Part shown: piece after piece, positions 16,583 to 25,462 of the stretch
Layout: each line of letters opens with the position of its first letter
How positions within the stretch are numbered: position 1 is the stretch's first letter
NCBI GenBank assembly: GCA_017547285.1
Contig: JAFYQB010000087.1
Span: 1 to 40,073 of the forward strand
Direction: 5' to 3'
DNA length: 40,073 nucleotides
Origin: Clostridia bacterium
GTDB taxonomy: Bacteria; Bacillota; Clostridia; Christensenellales; Aristaeellaceae
The notes under the pieces: model-generated
What the model was told of the DNA's origin: nothing
What the model saw: the letters and a program-made list of their open reading frames with translations, nothing else
The model's database searches: none
Made by a program: the position numbers and the translations under genes

Positions 16583-19500
16583 ATGTTCTTTCTGTGGATT
16601 CATTGTGGAGATAACGGAAAAGAGTACTATTTGCCTCAAGTGGACAACTGGTCCGGACGTTTGCGCGTAGGGCGCAACATGACCGGCAACATGACTGTTG
16701 AACTGCCGGTAACGCTGTTCAACGGCGAGGCAATTCTGGAACTGCCGGAGGGTTTCCGCTGGGTTGAATGCCACGACGGCGGCGTGCTCAAGCATCTGAC
16801 CCGTGTGGTAATCGAAAAAGAGCATGTGCGCCTGAGCATTTACGTGGCCAAAATGGAAAAGGAAGCCATGGCCATGCGCAAGTTCATGATGCCTGCGCAC
16901 TCCGTGACCATCGGCAGCAAATCCGACAATCTGCTGGTGTATGATGAAACGCCCGTTTCCCGCACCCATGCCAGCTTCCTGCGCCACAAGGACGGCGAAT
17001 GCCAGTTTACCGACCGCAGCCGCAACGGCTCCTTCGTGAACGGCCGCTATCTGTGCAACGCCAGCTGTACGCTGCAGTACGGCGACAGGATCCTGATCCT
17101 GCCCTCGCTGCTGCTGGTTTACCTGGGCGACAGCTTTGCCGTCAACCACACCGACCAGGTGGTTTTCCATCCGTCTCTTCAGCCGGTCAAGCCCGTGCTT
17201 GCGCCTGAAAACCAGACGACCACCGAGCTGTCCGTGTGCAGCGAATATCACCGTGCGCCGCGCCATGTGCAGCAGCCCAACACCCATGTGATCGAAGTGG
17301 ACCCGCCCATTGAAAAGGAGCGCCGCAAGGAGCTGCCCACCTGGCTGGCCATCGGTCCCTCCACGACCATGATCCTGCCCATGCTGGTCAGCTCCATGGC
17401 GACCGGCCGCAGCGTAGGTGCCAGCATTGCCATGATGGGTACTTCTTCCGCGCTGGCTGTGATGTGGGGCATCATCAACCGCAACTATCAGAAAAAACAG
17501 ACGGCGCTGACCGAGGAAGAACGTCAGCGCGTCTGCAAGCAGTACTATGCTGAAATGGAAGAGCGCATCCGCGCCGAGACTGAGCGCGAGCATAACCGAC
17601 TGATGCACAAGTACCTCAGCGTCAGCGAATGCGCCGCGCTGCCCACCTCCCGCGAGCATCGCCTGTGGGAGCGCCTGGTTTCCCATGACGACTTCCTGCA
17701 GCTGCGTCTGGGCCTTGGCGAGCGCAAACTGCCGGTGGAAATCAGCGTCAAGCCGCCCAAGATCTCCATGACGGACGATCCCCTGCGCAGCGAGACCATG
17801 CGCCTGTACGACCAGTACCATATGATGAACGATGTGCCCATCACCGTTTCTCTGCGGGATAATGCCATCGTAGGCATTCTGGGCCAGAAGACCAACCCGT
17901 GGCTCATGCAGAGCATGGTGGTGCAGGCGGCGGCCAACCACAGCTATCACGATGTGCGCATCGCCATTCTGCACAGCGAAGAGGACGCCGCACAGTGGGC
18001 GTTTGCCAAGTGGCTGCCTCACGTATTTGCCTCGGATGACCGCTCCATGCGCATGGCGGTGTCCGATCCCAACGCCATCCGCGATGTGCTGGCGCATATC
18101 GACGGCGTTCTGAGCATGCGTGCCGATATGCAGCGCGATGACGGCGGAGAGGATGGCGAAGAAGCCGCAGCTGCCTCCGTGCTCCCGTGGTACCTGGTTT
18201 TCTGCACGGATCCTTCCCTGATGGAAGATCATCCCATCATGCGCTATCTCACGGCCTCCAATCTGGGCGTTACCTTTGTTATGCAGACCGACACCATGGA
18301 GCAGCTGCCCAAGGAATGCTTTGCCGTGATCGAGGCCAAGGAACGCCTGGGCGCCATGTACACCATGGACGGCACCATGACCGGCGTTCGCTTTGAAGCC
18401 GCTACCGAGGACCGCCTGCAGGCGTTCTCCCGCAGCATCGCGCCGGTGCGCATCAAGGAAGTGGTGGAAAATTCCGCCATCCCGTCGCTGGTTACCTTCC
18501 TGGAAACCTACCAGGCCCGCAAGGTGGAGGACATCGACATCCGCTATTTCTGGAACGAGAACCACGCCTGGCAGAACATCCGCACAACGCTGGGCATCAA
18601 GGCGGGCGGCGTGCCCTTCGTGCTGGATATTTCCGATAAAAACCACGGCCCGCACGGCCTGATCGCCGGTACGACGGGCGCCGGCAAGAGCGTTCTTTTG
18701 CAGACCTTTATCCTCTCGCTGGCCATCAACTACAGCCCCACGGAAGTGCAGTTCATCCTCATCGACTACAAGGGCGGCGGCACGTCCGAGGACTTCCGCA
18801 TCCTGCCCCATGCGGCCGGCATCATCGACTCGCTGCAGGGCGAGCGCATGATCTTCCGCGCGCTGGCCTCCATCAAGGGCGAGATCCTGCGCCGCGAGGA
18901 AATTTTCAAGAACGTGGGCGTCAACAACATTGACGACTACATGAAGTATTACAGCAACGATCCCGCGGAAGAACCGCTGGGCCACCTGATCATCGTTGTT
19001 GACGAATTTGCCGAACTCAAAAAGGAACAGCCGGATTTCATGCGCGAGCTGGTCAGCGCTGCCCGCGTGGGCCGTTCGCTGGGTATGCACCTGGTTCTGG
19101 CCACGCAGAAGCCCTCCAACTCCGTCAGCGACGAAATCGCCGCCAACACCCGTTTCCGCATCTGTCTGCGCGTGGCCAGCAAGAGCGACTCCTCCGAAAT
19201 GCTCAAGCGCCCCGAGGCCGCATACCTCAAGGGCATGGGCCGCTGCTACGTGCAGGTCGGCAACGACGAGCTGTTTGAACAGGTGCAGACCAGCTACTCC
19301 GGCGCCGAATATGCGCCCGACGCCCTGCGCCCCGAAGAGCAGCCCCGTATTCTGAACGAATCCGGCCAGCCCATCAAGCTCAAGAAGAAGAAGGTCGCCA
19401 AGGACAGCGAAATGGTCCAGAAGGTCAGCGAGCTGGATAAGGTGCTGGAATACCTGAACCAGACCTGCGACCGCTACCACTTCCCCAAGGCACGCAACAT

Positions 19501-21235
19501 GTGGCTGGACGAACTGGCGCAGACCCTGCGTCTGGATCAGCTGGAACCCATGAAGGCCCGCTCCTTTGCCAACGGCCAGTGGGCTCCCGCTCCGGAAGGC
19601 GAACTGCTGGCCTACTACGCCATGGCCGACGACGTGGAGAAGCAGCGTTACCTGCCTGTAGCCATGGACCTGATCGCCGAAAAGAACCAGATCGTCTGCG
19701 GCCTGTCCGGCAGCGGCAAGACCACTTTGCTGCAGACCATCGCGGCGTCTCTGGCCATGCGCTACTCGCCCGACGAACTGAATATGTACGTATTCAGCCT
19801 GACCAGCCGCATGCTCAGCAGCCTGGAAAAGCTGCCTCATGTGGGCGATGTGGTGTACGAGGACGAACCGGACGAGCAGGTGCGCCTGATGGAGCTGATC
19901 TATCAGGAGAGCGAACAGCGCAAAAAACTGTTTGCCCAGCTGTCCACCGACAACTTTGTGCAGTACAACAAGGCCGCAAAGGCCGCCGGCATGCAGACGG
20001 TACCTTCCATCGTGGTGCTGATCGACCGTATGGCGCAGCTGCGTGAATGGGCCGACCAGAAGAAGGAAGACAAGCTGCAGCTGTTCTACGACATGCTGCG
20101 TTCCGCCAGCAGCCAGGGCATCTTCTTTATCATGACCGCTTACGAGCGCAGCGAGCTGCCCGGCAAGTACCAGTCCTTCGTGCACGGCGTATCGCTGCAG
20201 ATGAACGAACGCATGGACTATGCGGACGCGCTGGGCGCCCGTATCCCCATGGAATGGGGCGGCATCCGCGAATATCCCGGCCGCGGCATGATCGCCCGCG
20301 TGGACAAGGAAGCCAAGCAGACCTATGTGTACGAAATTCAGGCAGCCGTATACGGCACCGCCGATTCCGACGCCGGCCGCTCCGAGCAGATCCGCGAACT
20401 GGGCGCGGCCATGACCGCCGCCTGGAAGGGCCGCCTGCCGCGCAAAATCGACCGTATCCCCGCCGAGCCCACGCTCAGCCTGCTGCTTGAGGACGAAAGC
20501 ATGCAGGCCGATATGCAGCGCTGCGACAGGCTGCCCATGGGCTACCTCAAGAACACCGGCAAGACCTTCAGCCTCAACCTGCGCGAACAGTTCTCTCTGC
20601 TGGTCTGCGGCCCGCGCAAGTCCGGCAAGTCCAACATGCTTCAGAACATTGCCGAGCTTTTCAGCAGGCGCGATGCGGAGATCCATGTGATCGCCTCCGG
20701 CGAAATGGTCAGCTGGGCGCGCCAGCGCGGCCTGAAGGCCTACGAACATGGCGACGACGCCTGGAACGAAGCCTTTGCCAAGATGTTCATGGAAGTTATT
20801 CCCGAGCGCAGCAAGCTGCTCAAGGCCGCAGCCGAAAGCGGCGGCAAGGCGGCGCGCGATGCCGTTCTGGCGCAGCTTAAGCCCATTGTGATCCTGGTGG
20901 ACGATATGGATACGTACATCGACAAGTACGGCGAAACCAAGGAAGCCGTCAAGAACCTGCGCTTCTTCTGCGCGGACAATGTATCCGGCTACGGCATTTA
21001 CACCTTCGCCTCCCTGTCTCACAACGGCTTCCAGAGCACCCGCATGAAGGAGCCCGTTGTAAGCATGGCGCGCGCAGGCCGCGGCGTAATGCTGCAGGGC
21101 AAGCTGTCCGAATGCGATCCGTTCAACACCTCCATTCCCTACAACCGCAAGAACGCCGTGTATCCGCTGGGCGAGGGCCTGTTCATTGCCGATCAGGAGG
21201 CTCAGCACATGGTGATTCCGCGCTGGAATCGATGA
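16583..21235 (+). CDS. essC: EssC/YukB-like FtsK/SpoIIIE ATPase, type VII secretion motor
   Basis: 1550 residues, close to the size of Firmicutes EssC. The order is typical: two N-terminal FHA-type domains (about 1-90 and 95-180), two transmembrane helices (about 252-298), and three FtsK/SpoIIIE ATPase domains. Walker A motifs are GTTGAGKS (about 697), GLSGSGKT (about 1040) and GPRKSGKS (about 1342); Walker B-like segments are LIIVVDEFAEL, SIVVLIDRM and PIVILVDDMD. It is the hexameric inner-membrane motor that recognises and exports WXG100 and effector proteins. In the second FHA domain the usual Gly-Arg is Gly-Ser (TIGSKSDN) although SRTH and NGSFVNG are kept, so phosphothreonine binding there is doubtful; the first has VGRN. 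RBS aaagggag at 16567-16574 supports the ATG. Confidence 0.97.
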   Translation: MFFLWIHCGDNGKEYYLPQVDNWSGRLRVGRNMTGNMTVELPVTLFNGEAILELPEGFRWVECHDGGVLKHLTRVVIEKEHVRLSIYVAKMEKEAMAMRKFMMPAHSVTIGSKSDNLLVYDETPVSRTHASFLRHKDGECQFTDRSRNGSFVNGRYLCNASCTLQYGDRILILPSLLLVYLGDSFAVNHTDQVVFHPSLQPVKPVLAPENQTTTELSVCSEYHRAPRHVQQPNTHVIEVDPPIEKERRKELPTWLAIGPSTTMILPMLVSSMATGRSVGASIAMMGTSSALAVMWGIINRNYQKKQTALTEEERQRVCKQYYAEMEERIRAETEREHNRLMHKYLSVSECAALPTSREHRLWERLVSHDDFLQLRLGLGERKLPVEISVKPPKISMTDDPLRSETMRLYDQYHMMNDVPITVSLRDNAIVGILGQKTNPWLMQSMVVQAAANHSYHDVRIAILHSEEDAAQWAFAKWLPHVFASDDRSMRMAVSDPNAIRDVLAHIDGVLSMRADMQRDDGGEDGEEAAAASVLPWYLVFCTDPSLMEDHPIMRYLTASNLGVTFVMQTDTMEQLPKECFAVIEAKERLGAMYTMDGTMTGVRFEAATEDRLQAFSRSIAPVRIKEVVENSAIPSLVTFLETYQARKVEDIDIRYFWNENHAWQNIRTTLGIKAGGVPFVLDISDKNHGPHGLIAGTTGAGKSVLLQTFILSLAINYSPTEVQFILIDYKGGGTSEDFRILPHAAGIIDSLQGERMIFRALASIKGEILRREEIFKNVGVNNIDDYMKYYSNDPAEEPLGHLIIVVDEFAELKKEQPDFMRELVSAARVGRSLGMHLVLATQKPSNSVSDEIAANTRFRICLRVASKSDSSEMLKRPEAAYLKGMGRCYVQVGNDELFEQVQTSYSGAEYAPDALRPEEQPRILNESGQPIKLKKKKVAKDSEMVQKVSELDKVLEYLNQTCDRYHFPKARNMWLDELAQTLRLDQLEPMKARSFANGQWAPAPEGELLAYYAMADDVEKQRYLPVAMDLIAEKNQIVCGLSGSGKTTLLQTIAASLAMRYSPDELNMYVFSLTSRMLSSLEKLPHVGDVVYEDEPDEQVRLMELIYQESEQRKKLFAQLSTDNFVQYNKAAKAAGMQTVPSIVVLIDRMAQLREWADQKKEDKLQLFYDMLRSASSQGIFFIMTAYERSELPGKYQSFVHGVSLQMNERMDYADALGARIPMEWGGIREYPGRGMIARVDKEAKQTYVYEIQAAVYGTADSDAGRSEQIRELGAAMTAAWKGRLPRKIDRIPAEPTLSLLLEDESMQADMQRCDRLPMGYLKNTGKTFSLNLREQFSLLVCGPRKSGKSNMLQNIAELFSRRDAEIHVIASGEMVSWARQRGLKAYEHGDDAWNEAFAKMFMEVIPERSKLLKAAAESGGKAARDAVLAQLKPIVILVDDMDTYIDKYGETKEAVKNLRFFCADNVSGYGIYTFASLSHNGFQSTRMKEPVVSMARAGRGVMLQGKLSECDPFNTSIPYNRKNAVYPLGEGLFIADQEAQHMVIPRWNR

Positions 21236-21250
21236 GCGGGGGTGTGAAAA

Positions 21251-22006
21251 GTGATTCTGCCTATGATCTTATATGGCATAGACAGCAAAGATAAAGATCT
21301 GTTGTTTGAAGCTTTGAACCTTGTAAGCCAAAAGACCGATACGCAATTCCGCATCCAGATTGATACCAACAACGTTGATGATGCGATTCGTGCCATTCAG
21401 GACGAATCGCACATCGGCGCGGTGGTCCTCGGCGTGGACAGCCTTCAGAAGGACAAGCAGAAAATCGCGATCCGGCTGGGCCGGCTGACCATGATGTGCA
21501 ACCGCGATCACTATGTGATCTACGTGATCAAAAACCGTCAGGAGCTGGAACTGGTGCTGCCCCTGTGCGCAAGAAGCGCGGGCGTGCTGGTGTGTCCCGT
21601 GGAGGAAAAAGCCATTCAGATGGTTTTCAAACCGATCTTTGAGGATTATCACAATCTCTATGCGAACGAAACATCCGAGGACGGTCAGTGGCTGAACCTG
21701 AAGTCCGCCGGAAAGGTATACCGGCTCCGCCTGAATGATATCATCATGGTGCAGGCAGTGGAAAAAATGGTTGAGTTCCATACGGCAAAGCAGAACATTG
21801 CCATTTACAGCAGTATGGACAATGTGGAAAAAATGCTTGGTGATGCGTTTATGCGCTGCCACCGTTCCTACTTTATCAACCGTGAAATGATCCAGTATAT
21901 CGATTTCCGGGAGATGACCATTCACATGGTGGATGGTTCGGCGGCGCCGCTGGCGCGTTCGTTCAAGGATGCCATGAACCGTATGTTTGCTGCAGAAAAT
22001 GCCTAA
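21251..22006 (+). CDS. LytTR-family DNA-binding regulator with receiver-like domain
   Basis: 251 residues. The C-terminal part (about 145-245) is a LytTR domain: VYRLRLNDIIMVQA and the diagnostic RCHRSYFINREMI are present. The N-terminal 115 residues resemble a response-regulator receiver fold, but a clear phosphoacceptor Asp context is not obvious (the segment reads AVVLGVDSL). No histidine kinase is adjacent. It starts with GTG, chosen because ggggg lies at 21237-21243; an ATG at 21263 is the alternative. LytTR proteins bind direct-repeat promoter sites, so this is the likely transcriptional regulator of the locus, perhaps of the promoter at about 25820-25850. How it is activated is unknown. 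Confidence 0.92.
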   Translation: MILPMILYGIDSKDKDLLFEALNLVSQKTDTQFRIQIDTNNVDDAIRAIQDESHIGAVVLGVDSLQKDKQKIAIRLGRLTMMCNRDHYVIYVIKNRQELELVLPLCARSAGVLVCPVEEKAIQMVFKPIFEDYHNLYANETSEDGQWLNLKSAGKVYRLRLNDIIMVQAVEKMVEFHTAKQNIAIYSSMDNVEKMLGDAFMRCHRSYFINREMIQYIDFREMTIHMVDGSAAPLARSFKDAMNRMFAAENA

Positions 22007-22031
22007 GGAGCTTAGCACGGGAGGGACGCTC

Positions 22032-22283
22032 ATGGAAACCATTATTGTGGAGATCTGCATTGCATCCACCGGTACAGTTGCAGATTTTATGCTGCCTGCG
22101 CATGTGCAGGTATCCAAGCTCATCGGCGAACTGGCAAGGCTGATCGAGCAGTATTATCAGGAGACCACGTTTGCTTCTGAAACGCCGATGCTGTGCGACA
22201 TGAACACTCGCCAGTATGTACCTGAAAACCAGACGTTGGCGCAGGCCGGGATCCGGGATGGCCACCGTTTGATGATCGTCTGA
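22032..22283 (+). CDS. esaB: YukD/EsaB-like ubiquitin-fold protein of T7SS
   Basis: 83 residues. The sequence and size fit the YukD/EsaB family, small cytoplasmic ubiquitin-like proteins required for T7SSb activity: it begins with a beta strand (ETIIVEICI), then a helix (VSKLIGELARLIEQYY), and ends with NQTLAQAGIRDGHRLMIV, the typical ubiquitin-like C-terminal pattern. An in-frame ATG lies 45 bases upstream but overlaps the end of the LytTR gene; the start at 22032 is preferred because ggaggg sits 7 bases ahead. It lies between the regulator and the first WXG100-like gene. Confidence 0.88.
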   Translation: METIIVEICIASTGTVADFMLPAHVQVSKLIGELARLIEQYYQETTFASETPMLCDMNTRQYVPENQTLAQAGIRDGHRLMIV

Positions 22284-22311
22284 TCCAAAATAAAATCAGG
22301 GAGGTTGTATT

Positions 22312-22602
22312 ATGGGTTTTGAAGTCAATACCGAGGAAGTCAAGAGGGTGGCCCAGGCCATTCAGGCCATCGCCGGCGAGGTAAAGCAGCTTTCTACCGG
22401 CAACGTGAACCGCATGAGGAACAGCGTGGAGGATAATCTGAGCGGCGAAGCCGCCGATGCCCTTAAGTCCGCTCTGTCCAGCCTGTCTGCCGACATCAAT
22501 ACCATCAGCACCGGTCTGGACAGCATCCAGAAGACCCTGCAGGACTACGTGAAGCGTGTTGAAGCGGCGGACCGTGCCGCTGAGGCAATCATTCGCGGCT
22601 GA
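22312..22602 (+). CDS. WXG100-like protein lacking the WXG tryptophan
   Basis: 96 residues, all helical, with the size and two-helix hairpin expected of WXG100/EsxA proteins. At the turn the usual Trp-x-Gly is Leu-Ser-Gly (EDNLSGEAADAL). Such proteins form dimers that are exported by EssC or act as targeting partners for effectors. RBS gggagg at 22300-22305. It follows the EsaB-like gene, the place where the structural EsxA-type subunit is often found. Because it sits apart from the four canonical WXG100 genes, it may be a core component rather than an effector partner (inferred). Confidence 0.88.
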   Translation: MGFEVNTEEVKRVAQAIQAIAGEVKQLSTGNVNRMRNSVEDNLSGEAADALKSALSSLSADINTISTGLDSIQKTLQDYVKRVEAADRAAEAIIRG

Positions 22603-22636
22603 TGCAGCGGCAAAGATGATCTGTGGAGGAAAGGGT

Positions 22637-24856
22637 ATGAAAACCAGGATTTACAGAGGAATCGCGCTGGTACTGTGCTTGCTTTGCCTGTGCTCTGCCG
22701 CGTTTGCTGAAAAAGTTGCCGGCATCAACGTGATCGGCGTACACCATGCCGAGGAGACGCCCACGCTCTACATCGGCGTAAAAACCATGAGCGGCAGCGG
22801 CGCGGCCGTTGCTGCCGACAGCGACAATCTCTCCGTGTTTGGCGCATCCGCGCAGGTGCCGCTGCCCGCAAAGCAGCTCAAGGGCGCGCAGCTGGGCCAT
22901 ATCATTGTGGTGGATACCTCCATGTATTACTACAAAAATACAGTGGTCACCACCAAGGATATTCAGAACATCGTTCAGGCCTACCTGACCAATCTGCCCA
23001 AGGATGAGCGCGTCATGTTTGTGATCGCCGCCGAGCATGAGCCTGTTTTGTCCAACTATATGACCGTGGAAGAGGCGCAGACCTATGCCTCCGGCATCGA
23101 GCTGGGCAATTACACCTCCTCCTGCATTTACACGTCTATCTGCAAGGCGTTTGACCTGGCTGCCACCGCCAAGTCCAACGGCACCAAGTTCAACGACGTT
23201 TTCATCGTGATGGACCCCGACCAGGAAAGCAACAACGATACCCAGCACAGCCTGGGCGAAGCCGTGATGGTCCGCACCCATTCCGGCATCGAGTTTGACG
23301 TAACGCTGGCCACTCCGTACCGCCAGAAGTTCCTGGACGGCACCAACGAGACCAGACGCCAGAACCTGCGCTCCAGCTTCAACGGTCTGGCCAACTTCTG
23401 CCAGCAGGTCAGCGGCAGGTATGTGGAGATCCCGCAGGATAATTCCGGCGTGGATGTAACGCCCCTGAACAGCATTATGTCCGCCGGCTACGGCTCCAGC
23501 CTGTTCTTTGCGGTGGACTGCACGGAGCTGCGCAACTACATTCCCGTAGACGGCAAGATGCAGCGCGCGCCCATGTCCCTGTACTACAGGGAGGGCAATG
23601 ACCAGGTCGTGCGCACCGTGGAAGTGCAGGTCAACACCGCCTTCCTGCCCGCGCCCGATCCCACCGCCACGCCCGCGCCCGCTACGACCGAAACGCCGGT
23701 GCCTTCTCCCACGCCCGTGGTCGCCATCGGCCAGGAGGACTCCAAGGCCATCCAGCTCATTCATGCCCTGTACAACATGAATTATCTGGACAAGAAGGAG
23801 CATGATTCCTTCGACAGCGAGTGCTACTACGCCTACATCGATTTCTGCCAGAACAACAACCTGACTCCGGACGAAGGTGTTTTTGAGGATGATTATCACC
23901 TGATCCTCAGCGGCAGGGCTGTGGCCGCCGTGAAGGTGACGCCCACGCCCGGCCCCACCCCCGAGCCCCCCGAGCCCACCGTTCCGCCCGAAGGCTTTGG
24001 CATCAACGACTTTGATACCGCCGATAACGGCGCGTTCATCGCCAGGATGCAGACGGTGCTGAAAAAGCTGAACTGCTATGAGGAAGGCGTGTCCACCAAC
24101 ATGGGCCGCATGGACCAGGCCACCGTGGACGCCGTGGCGCGCTACTGCAAGCACTACAACTGGCGCAACGACCGCGCGGACGGCGTGACCAAGCAGGTGT
24201 GCATGGAGATCATCACCAACGGCGATAAGATGACGCCCATTGAGCCCTCGCTGCGTGAAAAGATCAAGGCTTTCCTCAGCCGCGATCTGTCCATCGGCGC
24301 GCTCACGCTGAAAATGTGGATCCCTGTTGCCCTGTGCGCGGTGCTGCTGTTTGCCATCGCGGTGCTCATTGTGGCGCTGGGCGGCAAGAAGGAAAAGAAG
24401 GGCACAGTTGTATCCGATCCCACGCCGTCTCCCAGCTTCCAGCCTGTTCCTTCCGGCGTTCCCGATCCCTCGCCCTATCCGCCCGTTGCGCCCGTGAACG
24501 CCGCTTACGAGAACGAGGACACCAAGCAGCCCTACTTCTCCAAGCTGATCACCCTGACCGTTGAGTTCAAGGGCCGTGTGCGCACTGAGGAAGCCGAGCT
24601 GAAGGACGATCCGGATTCCGTGTACACCATCGGCCGCAAGGATTGCCAGCTGGCGCTGGACAGCATGGATACCAGCGCTTCCCGCCACCATGCGGAATTG
24701 TACATCAAGAACAATCAGGTCTATGTACGCGATAAGAGTTCCCATCAGAATACCTATCTGAACGGCCGCAAGGTGCGCTCCGGTCAGGAGGGTTCCGTGG
24801 TCAACAACGGAGACCGCCTGCAGCTGAGCGAGCACAACGTGACCGTCAGGTGGTAA
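22637..24856 (+). CDS. Membrane VWA-like / PG-binding-like / FHA protein
   Basis: 739 residues. The start at 22637 is preferred over an upstream in-frame ATG because it follows aggaaaggg and opens a clean signal peptide (ending near AAFA, residue 24). A VWA-like domain (about 87-300) has a degenerate MIDAS: D93-T-S95-M-Y97, the last Ser replaced by Tyr. Two helical segments (about 370-435 and 453-532) resemble peptidoglycan-binding modules (for example FIARMQTVLKKLNCYEEG). Pro-rich linkers separate them. A transmembrane helix (about 555-583) leads to the cytoplasm, where EDTKQPY (Thr629) precedes an FHA domain (about 635-739: TIGRKDC, SRHHAEL, NTYLNGR). It joins wall, envelope and phosphothreonine signalling in one chain. 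Inferred scaffold or gate of the secretion system. Confidence 0.88.
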   Translation: MKTRIYRGIALVLCLLCLCSAAFAEKVAGINVIGVHHAEETPTLYIGVKTMSGSGAAVAADSDNLSVFGASAQVPLPAKQLKGAQLGHIIVVDTSMYYYKNTVVTTKDIQNIVQAYLTNLPKDERVMFVIAAEHEPVLSNYMTVEEAQTYASGIELGNYTSSCIYTSICKAFDLAATAKSNGTKFNDVFIVMDPDQESNNDTQHSLGEAVMVRTHSGIEFDVTLATPYRQKFLDGTNETRRQNLRSSFNGLANFCQQVSGRYVEIPQDNSGVDVTPLNSIMSAGYGSSLFFAVDCTELRNYIPVDGKMQRAPMSLYYREGNDQVVRTVEVQVNTAFLPAPDPTATPAPATTETPVPSPTPVVAIGQEDSKAIQLIHALYNMNYLDKKEHDSFDSECYYAYIDFCQNNNLTPDEGVFEDDYHLILSGRAVAAVKVTPTPGPTPEPPEPTVPPEGFGINDFDTADNGAFIARMQTVLKKLNCYEEGVSTNMGRMDQATVDAVARYCKHYNWRNDRADGVTKQVCMEIITNGDKMTPIEPSLREKIKAFLSRDLSIGALTLKMWIPVALCAVLLFAIAVLIVALGGKKEKKGTVVSDPTPSPSFQPVPSGVPDPSPYPPVAPVNAAYENEDTKQPYFSKLITLTVEFKGRVRTEEAELKDDPDSVYTIGRKDCQLALDSMDTSASRHHAELYIKNNQVYVRDKSSHQNTYLNGRKVRSGQEGSVVNNGDRLQLSEHNVTVRW

Positions 24857-24877
24857 CGCCAGGAGTGAACCAACGCC

Positions 24878-25462
24878 ATGTCTGAAGAAAGAAACCACCG
24901 ACTGTTTCTGGTATTTGCCATTTTCAACGTTTTTGTCATGCTGTTTCTGCTGATCCTGGAGCCGGTGCTGCTGGTGCTGTGGCTGCTGCTGGTGATGCTG
25001 GGCTGCATCGTGTTCAGCCGCGTCAGACCGGATGTGTGGAAGCCAGAGGCAAAGCGCTGGACCGACAAGGTGACCGGCACCAGGAACCGCATCTTCGCCG
25101 CCCCCAAAAACGAGGACGCGCGCGTGCTGACCTTTGTGCCGGACCATGAACTGGTATCCACGCAGACGGGCAGCCGCGAACGTTATGTGGTAGACGCCGA
25201 AACCTTTACCATCGGCCGCAGCAGCACCTGCAACTGCGTGATCCGCAACAGCCTGACCGTAGGCAAGGAACACTGCCGCATTATCTTCCGCAAATACAGT
25301 CAGGAATATTACGTGGAGGATCTGCGCAGCCAGAACGGCACCTACCTGGGCACGCGCCGTCTGGAGCCGTTTACGCAGGAAAAGCTGCTGGACAACTCCG
25401 AGCTGACGCTTGGAGACTGCTGTTTCCGCTTTGTGAAGAAGACAGGGAGTGCTGTTCGATGA
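24878..25462 (+). CDS. Small FHA membrane protein
   Basis: 194 residues. A hydrophobic N-terminal region (about 9-47) probably forms a two-helix hairpin, followed by a cytoplasmic FHA domain (about 95-190) with TIGRSSTC, VGKEHCRI and SQNGTYLG. Conserved Arg, His and Asn-Gly are present; the Ser before His is replaced (GKEH). Fifth FHA-containing gene of the locus. Its stop overlaps the next start (ATGA, 25459-25462), indicating coupled translation with the helical protein. Confidence 0.88.
   Translation: MSEERNHRLFLVFAIFNVFVMLFLLILEPVLLVLWLLLVMLGCIVFSRVRPDVWKPEAKRWTDKVTGTRNRIFAAPKNEDARVLTFVPDHELVSTQTGSRERYVVDAETFTIGRSSTCNCVIRNSLTVGKEHCRIIFRKYSQEYYVEDLRSQNGTYLGTRRLEPFTQEKLLDNSELTLGDCCFRFVKKTGSAVR

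Noticed and set aside
16418..21208. Very long open frame on the minus strand opposite essC
   Set aside because: It is the mirror of a strongly GC-biased coding frame; it has no domain pattern, and the plus-strand frame carries Walker A motifs and FHA domains. The long minus frames opposite 5512-7479, 13387-15630 and 22589-25597 are rejected for the same reason.
22269..22296. Promoter (TTGATG, 16 bp, TAAAAT) before the 22312 gene
   Set aside because: The expected transcript start would fall within the ribosome binding site (22300-22305), so it is probably a chance A/T-rich stretch.
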